Assembly: GCA_964548175.1 (NCBI GenBank)
Contig: CAZJQS010000009.1
Span: forward strand, 58,537 to 122,536
Direction: 5' to 3'
DNA: 64,000 nt
DNA from: JANQPA01 sp964548175
GTDB taxonomy: Bacteria; Bacteroidota; Bacteroidia; Chitinophagales; Saprospiraceae
In this document: one piece after another, positions 17,587-25,684 of the stretch
Position numbering within the stretch: the first letter of the stretch is position 1
Layout: each line of letters starts with the position of its first letter
The notes under the pieces: model-generated
Databases searched by the model: none
Told to the model about the DNA's origin: nothing
The model's input: only the letters and a program-made list of their open reading frames with translations
Position numbers and translations under genes: made by a program

Positions 17587-18246
17587 CTATTTGGATTGTA
17601 GTATTGTTTCCAAGCTAAGTTTTAATTTCTTAGAATCCTCTACAACCGATTTATAACTATTTATCTTTTGCTCTATCAGTGATTCATACACTATTAGTTT
17701 GTTTCGGAGTGATACCAAATCATCTTTTGTTAACAATTTCATTTCTATTAAATCAACATTTTTAGTTAACCAGGTCAACAATTCATTGGCGAAATAATCT
17801 ACTTGAAATTCACCTTTTTTTTCACTTTCAAACACTGATCCCTCGAAATAATCACTTAATTCCTTCTGTAGAGCCAAATCCTCAATCAATCTTAATTTAC
17901 CAGCGTACTTCATTGAGTTGTAAGTTGATGTTGTCGGGGCATAATTTTCAACTTGAAAAATCAGGGACAGTTCATTACCTATATTATCAACACTGTCTTG
18001 TAATAGTAATTCCAAAAATTTTCCAATATCACGCTGTTGTCTGGTATTTTCTGGTATCTGAAATTCTTCATATATTTTTATGTCATTGGAGAGGTCCAAA
18101 ACCAAAGAATTCATTAATATCTGACTTTCTTTTCTTTCTTTATTTATTGTTGCTTTTTCATTGATGTAAAAAGCCAGGTAAACTCCAAGTATTACTGACA
18201 GGAAGTTTAACATATGATTTACCCAATGGTATCTATTTTTCATCAA
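17587..18246 (-). CDS. DUF6090-like membrane-anchored protein of unknown function
   Basis: The 219-residue protein begins with a cytosolic basic stretch (MKNRYHW) followed by one transmembrane helix (LNFLSVILGVYLAFYI) and the NEKA motif. The remainder is Glu/Lys/Leu-rich, probably coiled coil, and ends in a Lys-rich helix. The N-terminus closely resembles the DUF6090 family that is common in Bacteroidota, whose function is not known. The gene is visibly richer in A and T than its neighbours, with codons such as TTT, ATT and AAA dominating, which may reflect recent acquisition. It lies 12 bp downstream of prfB on the same strand, so read-through from prfB is likely. Confidence 0.6.
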   Translation of the reverse strand: MMKNRYHWVNHMLNFLSVILGVYLAFYINEKATINKERKESQILMNSLVLDLSNDIKIYEEFQIPENTRQQRDIGKFLELLLQDSVDNIGNELSLIFQVENYAPTTSTYNSMKYAGKLRLIEDLALQKELSDYFEGSVFESEKKGEFQVDYFANELLTWLTKNVDLIEMKLLTKDDLVSLRNKLIVYESLIEQKINSYKSVVEDSKKLKLSLETILQSK

Positions 18247-18258
18247 TTCTATGTTAAA

Positions 18259-19339
18259 TTAATTCTCACTATGCATCAAAAAGGCCTTCAAAAATTCATC
18301 CAGATCACCGTCTAAGACCGCCTCGGTCTGGCTGGTCTGGTAATTTGTGCGGTGGTCTTTGACCCGGCGATCGTCCAGTACGTAGGAACGGATCTGAGAG
18401 CCCCACTCGTTCGCCATTTTGCCGGCCTCGATTTTGTCTTTCTCGGCTCGTTTTCTTTCGAGTTCTTTTTCGTACAAACGAGACTTGAGCATCTGCATAG
18501 CTTTATCGCGGTTCATATGCTGGGAGCGTTCTTCCTGGCATTCTACGACGATGCCTGAAGGCAGGTGCCGCAGACGTACGGCCGATTCCGTTTTGTTGAC
18601 GTGCTGACCACCCGCGCCGCTGGAACGGAAAGTGTCCCATTCGATATCGGCGGGATTGACCTCCACCTCGATGCGATCGTCGACCAGGGGATGCACAAAG
18701 ACAGAAGAAAAGGAAGTCATCCGCTTGCCCTGGGCATTGAAAGGGCTGACGCGCACCAGGCGGTGTACGCCGTTTTCTCCTTTTAACAAGCCATAGGCAA
18801 AATCCCCTTTGATTTCTAAAGAGACAGATTTGATTCCGGCCACATCACCATCTTGTTTATTCAGCACGCTAAGTTTATAGCCTTGCCGCTCCGCCCACAT
18901 GACATACATCCGCATGAGCATCTCCGACCAGTCGCAACTTTCCGTACCCCCGGCGCCAGCATTGATCTCCAGAATGGCGCCCAGTTCATCTTCAGGTTTA
19001 TTGAGCGTGGAACGAAACTCGAGGTCTTCGATCTTTTCCAGGGCTTTTTCGTAAGCTTTATCGACTTCTTCTTCTGTAGCTTCCCCTTCTTTTTGAAATT
19101 CATCCAGGACTTCAATATCCTCTATGGCAGTCGCTACCTGATCGAATTGTTCCACCCAGTTTTTGTGGCTTTTCAACTCTTTCAGTATGGTCTCCGCCCG
19201 ATCCGGTTCGTTCCAGAAGTTGGGATCCAGGGATAGCTGTTGTTTTTCTTCTATTTCCAGTAGCCGTTTATCGACGTCAAAGATACCTCCTTATCAAGGT
19301 CAGGCGCTCTTTGAGATCTTTCAATTGATCTGCTGTCAT
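18259..19339 (-). CDS. prfB: Peptide chain release factor 2, with programmed +1 frameshift
   Basis: RF2 recognises UGA and UAA stop codons on the ribosome. The gene needs a +1 frameshift: the first frame starts at ATG 19339-19337, runs 20 codons and ends at an in-frame TGA (19277-19279). The second frame resumes at GAC (19278-19276) and runs to 18259, giving about 359 residues. The shift site is the classic one: an internal Shine-Dalgarno-like AGGAGG, then TAT CTT TGA C. The second frame carries the UGA/UAA recognition tripeptide SPF in VSPFNAQGKR and the catalytic GGQ in SGAGGQHVN, both hallmarks of RF2. The frameshift lets RF2 abundance set its own synthesis. An annotation starting at 19176 would miss about 54 residues. 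Confidence 0.95.
19275..19292 (-). promoter_or_regulatory. prfB: RF2 programmed +1 frameshift site
   Basis: On the minus strand the order is AGG AGG TAT CTT TGA C. The AGGAGG acts as an internal Shine-Dalgarno-like stimulator three bases before CTT. The slippery CTT-T and the poor-context TGA-C complete the signal, as in the well-studied E. coli autoregulatory site. Confidence 0.93.
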
Positions 19340-19435
19340 TTTCCTGTAAGCTTTATATGGTTTAAAAATAGGTTTGTCATTCACTATTCGATAATGGTAA
19401 CTAACCGATAACAAAATAACCCGATAATCTAAAAA

Positions 19436-20383
19436 CTAGTTCACTTCTTTTTGTGGTCGGGAGCTCAGGCTGACCACGTCTTTCAATTCCACGTAAAAGA
19501 TCAGGTCTGCTCCGGGCGGGATGGGCCCCCTGCCTTCGGCGCCGTAGCCGAGGTCGGCGGGGACAAACAAATATCCTTTTCCGCCCTTTCTGAAATTAGG
19601 CAAGCCGATTTCCCATCCTTTGATGGCGCGAGCCTGGCCCACTGTAAAGTTGTAGGGTGAAGGTTTTTCGAAAGCATTATCGAATACTTCGCCGTTGCTC
19701 ATCAGGGCGCCGCAATAAAAGACCGATACGTAAGCGCCGGTATCTGCTTTGGCCCCGCTGCCTTGGTCGAGCACCAGATATTCCAGGCCGGAAGGAGTAG
19801 CCAACAAAGTATCCTTTAAGCTGCCGGCGCGGTATTTTTGCGCCATTTGGGCCAGCTCTGCAGCGATTTCCGGTGCGCGAGCTTTAAGCTCCTGGATTTC
19901 CAGCCTTCGCCGGCGAATGGCTTCCTGCCTGTTGGCATTAAACGCTTCCTGGGTAAGGATATCTGTTACGACCATGTCATAATAAACGGTGTCGCCGGAT
20001 TCCAGCCCCAGAATATTTCCGGATATCTGGTCTACAGGAATATCGATGGTTACACTATCTCCTTTGCGCAGTTCTTTCAATATTTCCTGTACCGCGATCA
20101 GGCTTCCGGGTTCATACTCGCCCATGTCCATCAGCGGTATTTGGTAATAAGGCTGATTCCCCATGGTTCGGGAGTTTTGCTGCACCATACCCTGATAACG
20201 CATCTGTACGTGATAATACACATAATCTCCCCGTTTGGCCGTTCTTCCCTGGCCTTTTTTATGGAGAATGTAATGATGACCACTTGCGCTGATGCGCCCT
20301 TTTTCCTCTTGACAAGCTGACAACAGCAGCAACATCAGCCCGGTCATGAGGGAAAAAACTACCTTTAAGTTAAGCTTCTGCAT
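19436..20383 (-). CDS. Lipoprotein with two FKBP-type peptidyl-prolyl isomerase domains
   Basis: The 315-residue protein has a signal with lipobox LLSAC (Cys24). A first FKBP-like domain (about 35-145) contains GDYVYYHVQMR and GDSVTIDIP but looks degenerate. A charged helical linker (about 150-190) leads to a second, canonical FKBP domain (about 200-305). That domain has VFDNAFEKPSPYNFTVGQARAIKGWE split across the core, GLPNFRKGGK and PADLGYGAEGRGPIPPGADL, the last being a strong FKBP signature. It probably assists folding of exported proteins, and related lipoproteins occur in the gliding/T9SS-bearing Bacteroidota (GldI-like); that role is not shown here. Its start overlaps the end of nrnA by 14 bp, so the two are co-transcribed and probably translationally coupled. 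Confidence 0.85.
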   Translation of the reverse strand: MQKLNLKVVFSLMTGLMLLLLSACQEEKGRISASGHHYILHKKGQGRTAKRGDYVYYHVQMRYQGMVQQNSRTMGNQPYYQIPLMDMGEYEPGSLIAVQEILKELRKGDSVTIDIPVDQISGNILGLESGDTVYYDMVVTDILTQEAFNANRQEAIRRRRLEIQELKARAPEIAAELAQMAQKYRAGSLKDTLLATPSGLEYLVLDQGSGAKADTGAYVSVFYCGALMSNGEVFDNAFEKPSPYNFTVGQARAIKGWEIGLPNFRKGGKGYLFVPADLGYGAEGRGPIPPGADLIFYVELKDVVSLSSRPQKEVN

Positions 20384-21383
20384 TTAAGATACTTTTATAC
20401 CGGGGAAGCAAGTCCTTGAATTTTTTCACCGTCACCTCCAGCGGCTGGAAGGAAGCCCCACCTGCTGCATTCTTATGCCCTCCGCCCCGGAAATATTTTT
20501 TGGCCACTTCCTGTACAGAAAAATCCCCCTTAGACCGAAGCGAGATTTTAACAATAGTGGGTTGTTCCATGATGAAAGCCGCCATTTTGACGTTCTTTAA
20601 TTTTAAAATAAAATTGACGATACCCTCCGTATCCCCTCTCTGGATGTCAAATGTTTGATAATCTTCTTTCGTCAGGGTAATGATGCCGGTTTTGAATTCA
20701 TCCAGCACTTCCAGGCGATTATTGAGGCAATGCCCCAGTAAGCGCAGGTTTTTCTCGCTGAGCGAATTAAAGATCAGGTCCTGCAACAGGTAGTCATCTA
20801 CGCCCACCTCCAGCAATTCCGCCACGATGCGGAACAGCCTTGCTGAGGTACTGTATTTGAAAGAGCCGGTATCTGTCACTATGCCCGTATACAGGCACTC
20901 GCCTATGGTCTTATCCAACTCGTTCTTTTTCCCCAACAAACCGATAAACTCAAAAACAAGTTCGCAGGTAGAACTGACGGTGGTGTCGGAAAGGACAAAC
21001 TTTGCAAAAGGCTCCGGAAACAAATGGTGATCGATCATAACTACTGGAGTATTCAAAGGTTGGATCAACTCCCCCACCTTGTCGATGCGGTCCAGTGAAT
21101 TAAAGTCCAGGCAGAAAATCAGCGCTGCTTTTTCGATCGCTTCCCGAGCTTTTTCCGGCTCATCATCATAGATGATCATCTTATCCGCTTCAGGCATCCA
21201 GGAAAAGGTTTCCGGGTATTCTGAAGGGGTGATGATCTTGACATCGTGAAAACCGGTCTTTTTCAAAAAATGAAGCAAGCCGAGGGAAGAACCAATGGCG
21301 TCCCCATCCGGATTTCGATGAGTAGTGATGACAATATCTTTCGGCCGCGAAAGCAACTCCCTTAATTCGTGTAAATTTTCCAT
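20370..21383 (-). CDS. nrnA: DHH-family oligoribonuclease / pAp phosphatase
   Basis: The 337-residue protein is a standard-length NrnA-like DHH/DHHA1 phosphoesterase. Visible metal ligands are the THRNPDGDAIGSS motif (His22, Asp26, Asp28), Asp93 in CLDFNS and Asp118-His119-His120 in the DHH motif. The C-terminal DHHA1 domain carries GGGHKNAAGG, which binds substrate. These enzymes degrade short RNA oligonucleotides and, in many cases, dephosphorylate 3'-phosphoadenosine 5'-phosphate; both occur in the cytoplasm. The gene is divergent from ndk and overlaps the FKBP lipoprotein gene downstream. Confidence 0.9.
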   Translation of the reverse strand: MENLHELRELLSRPKDIVITTHRNPDGDAIGSSLGLLHFLKKTGFHDVKIITPSEYPETFSWMPEADKMIIYDDEPEKAREAIEKAALIFCLDFNSLDRIDKVGELIQPLNTPVVMIDHHLFPEPFAKFVLSDTTVSSTCELVFEFIGLLGKKNELDKTIGECLYTGIVTDTGSFKYSTSARLFRIVAELLEVGVDDYLLQDLIFNSLSEKNLRLLGHCLNNRLEVLDEFKTGIITLTKEDYQTFDIQRGDTEGIVNFILKLKNVKMAAFIMEQPTIVKISLRSKGDFSVQEVAKKYFRGGGHKNAAGGASFQPLEVTVKKFKDLLPRYKSILNAEA

Positions 21384-21452
21384 TTGTATTCTCCTGTCAA
21401 AAGTGCGAAAATGGGAAAAAATATGAATTTAACCAAAATATAGTCTGAGAGG

Positions 21453-21485
21453 TTTGGATTGAATACAAGTGATTCTGTAGCTTTG
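21453..21485 (+). promoter_or_regulatory. ndk promoter (Bacteroidota type)
   Basis: TTTG at 21453-21456 and TAGCTTTG at 21478-21485 are separated by 21 nt, an exact match to the Bacteroidota consensus TTTG-N19-21-TAnnTTTG. Transcription would start near 21492, about 68 nt before the ndk ATG. Confidence 0.65.
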
Positions 21486-21559
21486 CGCTGCTTAATAAAA
21501 AGGCGGTGACGGGCCGTCTTTTTGTTTGATCCATTTTTAAAAAAAAATAAACACACACC

Positions 21560-21979
21560 ATGGCTGGAAACATCACTTTTACCATGATTAAGCCGGATGC
21601 GGTTAAGAACGGGCACATCGGCCCTATCCTGGCAAAGATCAACGAAGCCGGATTCCGCATCGTTGCAATGAAACTCACTAAATTATCCAAAGAAAAAGCC
21701 GGAGAATTTTACGAAGTACACAAAGAACGCCCTTTTTATGGCGAACTGGTAGACTTCATGTCCTCAGGCCCTATTGTAGCGGCTGTTCTGGAAAAAGAAA
21801 ATGCCGTTGAAGATTTCAGAACCCTCATCGGCGCCACTAATCCTGCTGATGCCGCTCCTGGCACCATCCGCGCGCTTTATGCCACCAGCATAGGCGAAAA
21901 TGCGGTCCACGGCGCTGACTCTGACGAAAACGCCGCTCGCGAAGCGAGCTTCCATTTCGCCGCAACGGAAATGTTTTAA
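21560..21979 (+). CDS. ndk: Nucleoside diphosphate kinase
   Basis: The 139-residue protein is full length for the family. It transfers the gamma-phosphate of ATP to nucleoside diphosphates through a phospho-histidine intermediate. The active-site His117 is in the conserved NAVHGADS segment; the N-terminal TFTMIKPDAV and the GATNPADAAPGTIR stretch are typical for nucleotide binding. The protein is cytoplasmic. The gene stands alone, with a good Bacteroidota promoter upstream and a strong hairpin terminator 3 bp after the stop codon, shared with the convergent mutS2. Confidence 0.97.
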   Translation: MAGNITFTMIKPDAVKNGHIGPILAKINEAGFRIVAMKLTKLSKEKAGEFYEVHKERPFYGELVDFMSSGPIVAAVLEKENAVEDFRTLIGATNPADAAPGTIRALYATSIGENAVHGADSDENAAREASFHFAATEMF

Positions 21980-21982
21980 TTG

Positions 21983-22019
21983 AATGCAGTTAAATGTGCC
22001 TCGCACATTTAACTGCATT
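21983..22019. terminator. Bidirectional terminator between ndk and mutS2
   Basis: A perfect 17-bp inverted repeat (21983-21999 and 22003-22019) with a 3-nt loop sits between the two convergent stop codons. The outer arms are AT-rich, giving A/T runs on both sides, as expected for termination in both directions. Confidence 0.85.
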
Positions 22020-24440
22020 TTATTCTATGTCAATTATTGACACGCCATCCCCCCCAAACTCCGGCTCCGGGTGCGTTGTTGTCGTATTTAAATTATACTC
22101 TTTAAGCTTGGTTTGTACAGCGTTTCTAAGAATTCCGTTCCCCTTTCCATGGATCACTCTAAGCTGGGTAGCCCCGACCATTAGGGCCTGATCGAAGAAG
22201 TCTTCCAATACTTTATAAGCTTCCTCAAAGCGCATCCCGCGGATATCGATCTTCGACTGGAAGGAGGAATTCTGTGTAATGGTGTCGGTGTTCACACTTT
22301 GGGTTTTCTGCACATTCAAAGGTTCGCCGGCATGCTGAAGGTCTTTGATCCTGGCGGTCATCCGCATCAGCCCCATTTGCACAACGGCTTTATCTTTTTC
22401 GATGGATTCAACCTGACCGGTGGCGCCGCCGGTTCTCAGCTTCACATAGTCGCCGACTTTGATCGGACCTTTTTTGCGTTCCTTGGCCGTGGGCGTGTAA
22501 TACACTTGATCGCGAAGGACGGTCACCTCCTGGCCGATCTTCTGGCGTTCTTTTTTGACCTTAGCCGCTACCTCTTTCGCTTTTTCCAGATTCTCTTCCA
22601 GGTCAACAGGCTGTTTTTCTTTTTGCCTTTCCTTGATCTCACGGATGAGGTTTTCCAGCTCTTTATTCTCTCGAGCGACTTGCTGGAGCGCCTGTTCTTT
22701 GGCTTCCAGCTTAACCCGTTTTCTGCGCACCTCCAGTTCGGTATGCAGGTGATCATAGTTACGGATCAGTTTGTCCAGTTGCTCTTCTTTGTCGAGGATC
22801 TTGGCCATTTTTTCTTCCAGTTCCTGCTTTTCCTGCTGCAGATCCACTAGGAGCTGATCCACGGCTTTTTCGTTCTCGCCGGTACGATGCTTGGCATATT
22901 CCATGATCTCTTTCGTCAGGCCGCTTTTCTCTGCAATCTCAAAAGCATAGGAACTGCCCGGTTTACCTATTCTCAGCTGGAAAGTAGGCGCCAAATGCTC
23001 CCGGTCGAAAGCCATAGAGCCATTGACGATGCCTTTAGTTTTGTAAGCAAAGATCTTGAGGTTGGAAAAGTGAGTGGTGATCACTCCAAACAATTTGCGA
23101 TGATTAAACTCTTTCAAAATAGCTTCGGCTATGGCCCCTCCGATCTTGGGATCGGTTCCCGCTCCAAACTCATCGATCAGAATGAGCGTCTGCCGATCGG
23201 CATGTTCCAGAAAAATTTTCATATTGCGCAGCCTCGAGCTGTAGGTGCTCAAATCATCCTCCAGCGATTGCTGGTCGCCGATATCGGAGAAGATCTTGTG
23301 AAAAATTCCCATTTCCGACTCTTCATGCACCGGAACGAGCAGCCCCGACTGCAACATCAGCTGCAACAAACCGACTGCTTTCATGGTGATGGACTTGCCC
23401 CCGGCATTCGGACCGCTCAACACCAACAAACGATTGGGTTTAAACAGCTTCATATCGAAAGGCACCGTTACCTTACCCACTTCGTTGTTTTTCAACAACA
23501 ATAAAGGATGGTAGGCTTCCTGAAAACTAAAGATGGGTTTTTCCCGTAACCTGGGCTTATTAGCCAACATGCGCACCGCGATCTTAGCCTTAGCCTGGAT
23601 CACGTCATAGCGCACCAGTATCCTGAGGTATTCCTCCATATTCGGTGCATATGGACGCAGCACGGCGCTCAGCTCTTTCAGGATGCGATAGATCTCTCGC
23701 TTTTCTTCCTGCTCCAGGTCGAAAATGTCGTTGTTGATGCCGATAATCGCTTCCGGCTCAATGAAGGCCGTTTTCCCTGTAGCCGACTCATCGTGTATGA
23801 TGCCTCGTATCTTTCTCTTGTGTTCGGAAGGGACGCTCAATACCCTGCGGCCGTTACGGAAACTTTCCACATTATCGGATAACCAGCCTTTATTTCGATA
23901 TTCGTTGATGACCAGGCGGAACTGCTTGTCCAGTTCTTTCTGCTTGGCGCCTATGTTCTTCCGGATCTTTTGCAGTTTGGGCGAGGCGTCCGTCCGTATT
24001 TCGCCTTCTTCATCGATCACCTTTTCGATCTCATCAATAAGACTGGAGTCGAAAACCAGTTCGCTGATGATGTCGTGCAAGCCAGGATAGAGCTCCCTGC
24101 GGTCGTCATTAAAGTACTTCACGATATCGTGCACGAATCGCAAAACGATGTTGACCCTGCCCAGTGCTTCTTCCGGCAACACAAAGTCCGGCACTTTCAA
24201 CAGTTCCAAGTCCCGGTTGATATCGGCATAGGAGGTAATGGGAAAGCGATCATTATTGTCGATAGACCGTTTAAACTCCTCTACTTCTTTTAACAGTCGG
24301 TCGATCTTCGCTTTGCGGGTAAGGGGCTGAATTTTCTGCACCTCCGTTCTTCCGAGCTCGCCCAGGCATTCGGCCTCAATCAATCTCAGTACTTTGTCAA
24401 ATTCTAGCTTTTCGTATAGATCTTGCGGTTCCAGCTGCAT
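22020..24440 (-). CDS. mutS2: MutS2-type ATPase/endonuclease with Smr domain
   Basis: The 806-residue protein is the usual MutS2 length. It has the MutS core and clamp helices (1-320), and an ATPase domain with Walker A SGPNAGGKS and a Walker B-like LILIDEFGAGTDP. A long charged coiled coil (about 510-620) and a C-terminal Smr nuclease domain (about 735-806, with DIRGMRFEEA and HGKGNGILR) follow. There is no mismatch-recognition domain, as in all MutS2. The family is linked to suppression of homologous recombination and to rescue of collided ribosomes; which applies here cannot be told. A TAATTTTG box on the minus strand at 24494-24501 is a candidate -7 element. Confidence 0.95.
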   Translation of the reverse strand: MQLEPQDLYEKLEFDKVLRLIEAECLGELGRTEVQKIQPLTRKAKIDRLLKEVEEFKRSIDNNDRFPITSYADINRDLELLKVPDFVLPEEALGRVNIVLRFVHDIVKYFNDDRRELYPGLHDIISELVFDSSLIDEIEKVIDEEGEIRTDASPKLQKIRKNIGAKQKELDKQFRLVINEYRNKGWLSDNVESFRNGRRVLSVPSEHKRKIRGIIHDESATGKTAFIEPEAIIGINNDIFDLEQEEKREIYRILKELSAVLRPYAPNMEEYLRILVRYDVIQAKAKIAVRMLANKPRLREKPIFSFQEAYHPLLLLKNNEVGKVTVPFDMKLFKPNRLLVLSGPNAGGKSITMKAVGLLQLMLQSGLLVPVHEESEMGIFHKIFSDIGDQQSLEDDLSTYSSRLRNMKIFLEHADRQTLILIDEFGAGTDPKIGGAIAEAILKEFNHRKLFGVITTHFSNLKIFAYKTKGIVNGSMAFDREHLAPTFQLRIGKPGSSYAFEIAEKSGLTKEIMEYAKHRTGENEKAVDQLLVDLQQEKQELEEKMAKILDKEEQLDKLIRNYDHLHTELEVRRKRVKLEAKEQALQQVARENKELENLIREIKERQKEKQPVDLEENLEKAKEVAAKVKKERQKIGQEVTVLRDQVYYTPTAKERKKGPIKVGDYVKLRTGGATGQVESIEKDKAVVQMGLMRMTARIKDLQHAGEPLNVQKTQSVNTDTITQNSSFQSKIDIRGMRFEEAYKVLEDFFDQALMVGATQLRVIHGKGNGILRNAVQTKLKEYNLNTTTTHPEPEFGGDGVSIIDIE

Positions 24441-24493
24441 AATAACGGTTGTTCAAGAGTAGGCCTGCGGTCGGCCACTATGCTATTGCTATG

Positions 24494-24501
24494 CAAAATT
24501 A
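24494..24501 (-). promoter_or_regulatory. Candidate -7 box for mutS2
   Basis: The minus strand reads TAATTTTG, matching TAnnTTTG, 54 nt before the mutS2 start codon. No TTTG is present at the right distance upstream, so support is limited. Confidence 0.3.
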
Positions 24502-24598
24502 TAAAATAATTTCACCTAATTTTTTACAGATAAATAAACAACAATATACCTTGCGGGAAGTTCCATTTTCAAAAAAAAAGTAAAAAATCATACCTGAT

Positions 24599-25678
24599 AT
24601 GGCCGGCAATTCATTCGGACAAGCTTTTAAAATCCATACTTTCGGAGAATCTCATGGGAAAGCCATAGGCGTTATACTGGATGGATGCCCAGCGGGGCTG
24701 CCGATAGATGAAGCGTTCATTCAGCGGGAGTTAGACCGGCGCAGACCGGGGCAGTCAAAGATTGTCACACAACGAAAAGAGAGCGATACCGTGCAGCTGT
24801 TGTCGGGTGTTTTTGAGGGTAAAGCCACAGGCACCCCTATTGCTATGGTGATCTACAACGCGGACGCTCGTTCCAAGGATTACAGCCACATTGCTGATAA
24901 ATTCCGTCCCTCTCATGCTGATTTTACTTATCAGGCAAAATACGGGCTGCGGGATTATCGCGGCGGCGGTCGTTCTTCGGCCCGGGAAACGGCAGCCAGA
25001 GTAGCCGCCGGCGCTATCGCTAAAATGCTTCTACAAAAAGAGGGAATAGCCATAGCAGCTTATGTGAGCCAGGTAGGGGAAATGGCCATGGAAACGGCTT
25101 ACCACGAACTGGATATGAGCAAAAGAGAGGAAAACCCCGTGCGCTGCCCTGATCCCGACATGGCGGCGCAAATGGAACAGTACATCAAAGAAGTGCGCAA
25201 AGAGGGCGACACCATCGGCGGCGTGGTCAATGGCGTTATACAGGGCTGCCCGGCCGGGTTGGGAGAACCGGCTTTCGATAAGCTTCACGCAGACCTCGCA
25301 AAGGCCATGCTGAGCATCAATGCCTGCAAGGGCTTTGAATATGGTTCCGGCTTTGAAGGAGTGAAAATGAAAGGATCAGCACATAACGATGTTTTTTATG
25401 CTGAAAATGATGTGGTGAAAACCAAAACCAACCATTCCGGGGGTATACAGGGCGGGATTTCCAACGGTATGGATATTTACTTCCGGGTGGCCTTTAAGCC
25501 GGTAGCGACCATCGTTCCGGAGCAGGATTCCGTTAATGAATCCGGTGAAGAGGTGAAAGTCGTCGGTAAAGGCCGCCATGATCCTTGTGTGGTGCCCAGG
25601 GCGGTGCCTATCGTGGAGGCAATGGCGGCTTTGGTGCTGGCCGATCATTTGCTTAGGCAACGAATGGTGAGAATATGA
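24599..25678 (+). CDS. aroC: Chorismate synthase
   Basis: The 359-residue protein is full length. It converts 5-enolpyruvylshikimate 3-phosphate to chorismate, the last common step of aromatic amino-acid synthesis, using reduced FMN. The family signatures are visible: GESHGKAIGVILDG near the N-terminus, RPSHADFTY with YRGGGRSSARETA in the middle, and the C-terminal GRHDPCVVPRAVPIVEAM. The gene is divergent from mutS2 and convergent with tamB, whose stop codon lies only 6 bp away, leaving no room for a separate terminator. Cytoplasmic; monocistronic as far as seen. Confidence 0.97.
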   Translation: MAGNSFGQAFKIHTFGESHGKAIGVILDGCPAGLPIDEAFIQRELDRRRPGQSKIVTQRKESDTVQLLSGVFEGKATGTPIAMVIYNADARSKDYSHIADKFRPSHADFTYQAKYGLRDYRGGGRSSARETAARVAAGAIAKMLLQKEGIAIAAYVSQVGEMAMETAYHELDMSKREENPVRCPDPDMAAQMEQYIKEVRKEGDTIGGVVNGVIQGCPAGLGEPAFDKLHADLAKAMLSINACKGFEYGSGFEGVKMKGSAHNDVFYAENDVVKTKTNHSGGIQGGISNGMDIYFRVAFKPVATIVPEQDSVNESGEEVKVVGKGRHDPCVVPRAVPIVEAMAALVLADHLLRQRMVRI

Positions 25679-25684
25679 GGATGG

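Noticed and set aside
19277..19279. In-frame TGA early in prfB, suggesting a broken gene
   Set aside because: It is the programmed frameshift stop; both frames and the slippery context are intact.
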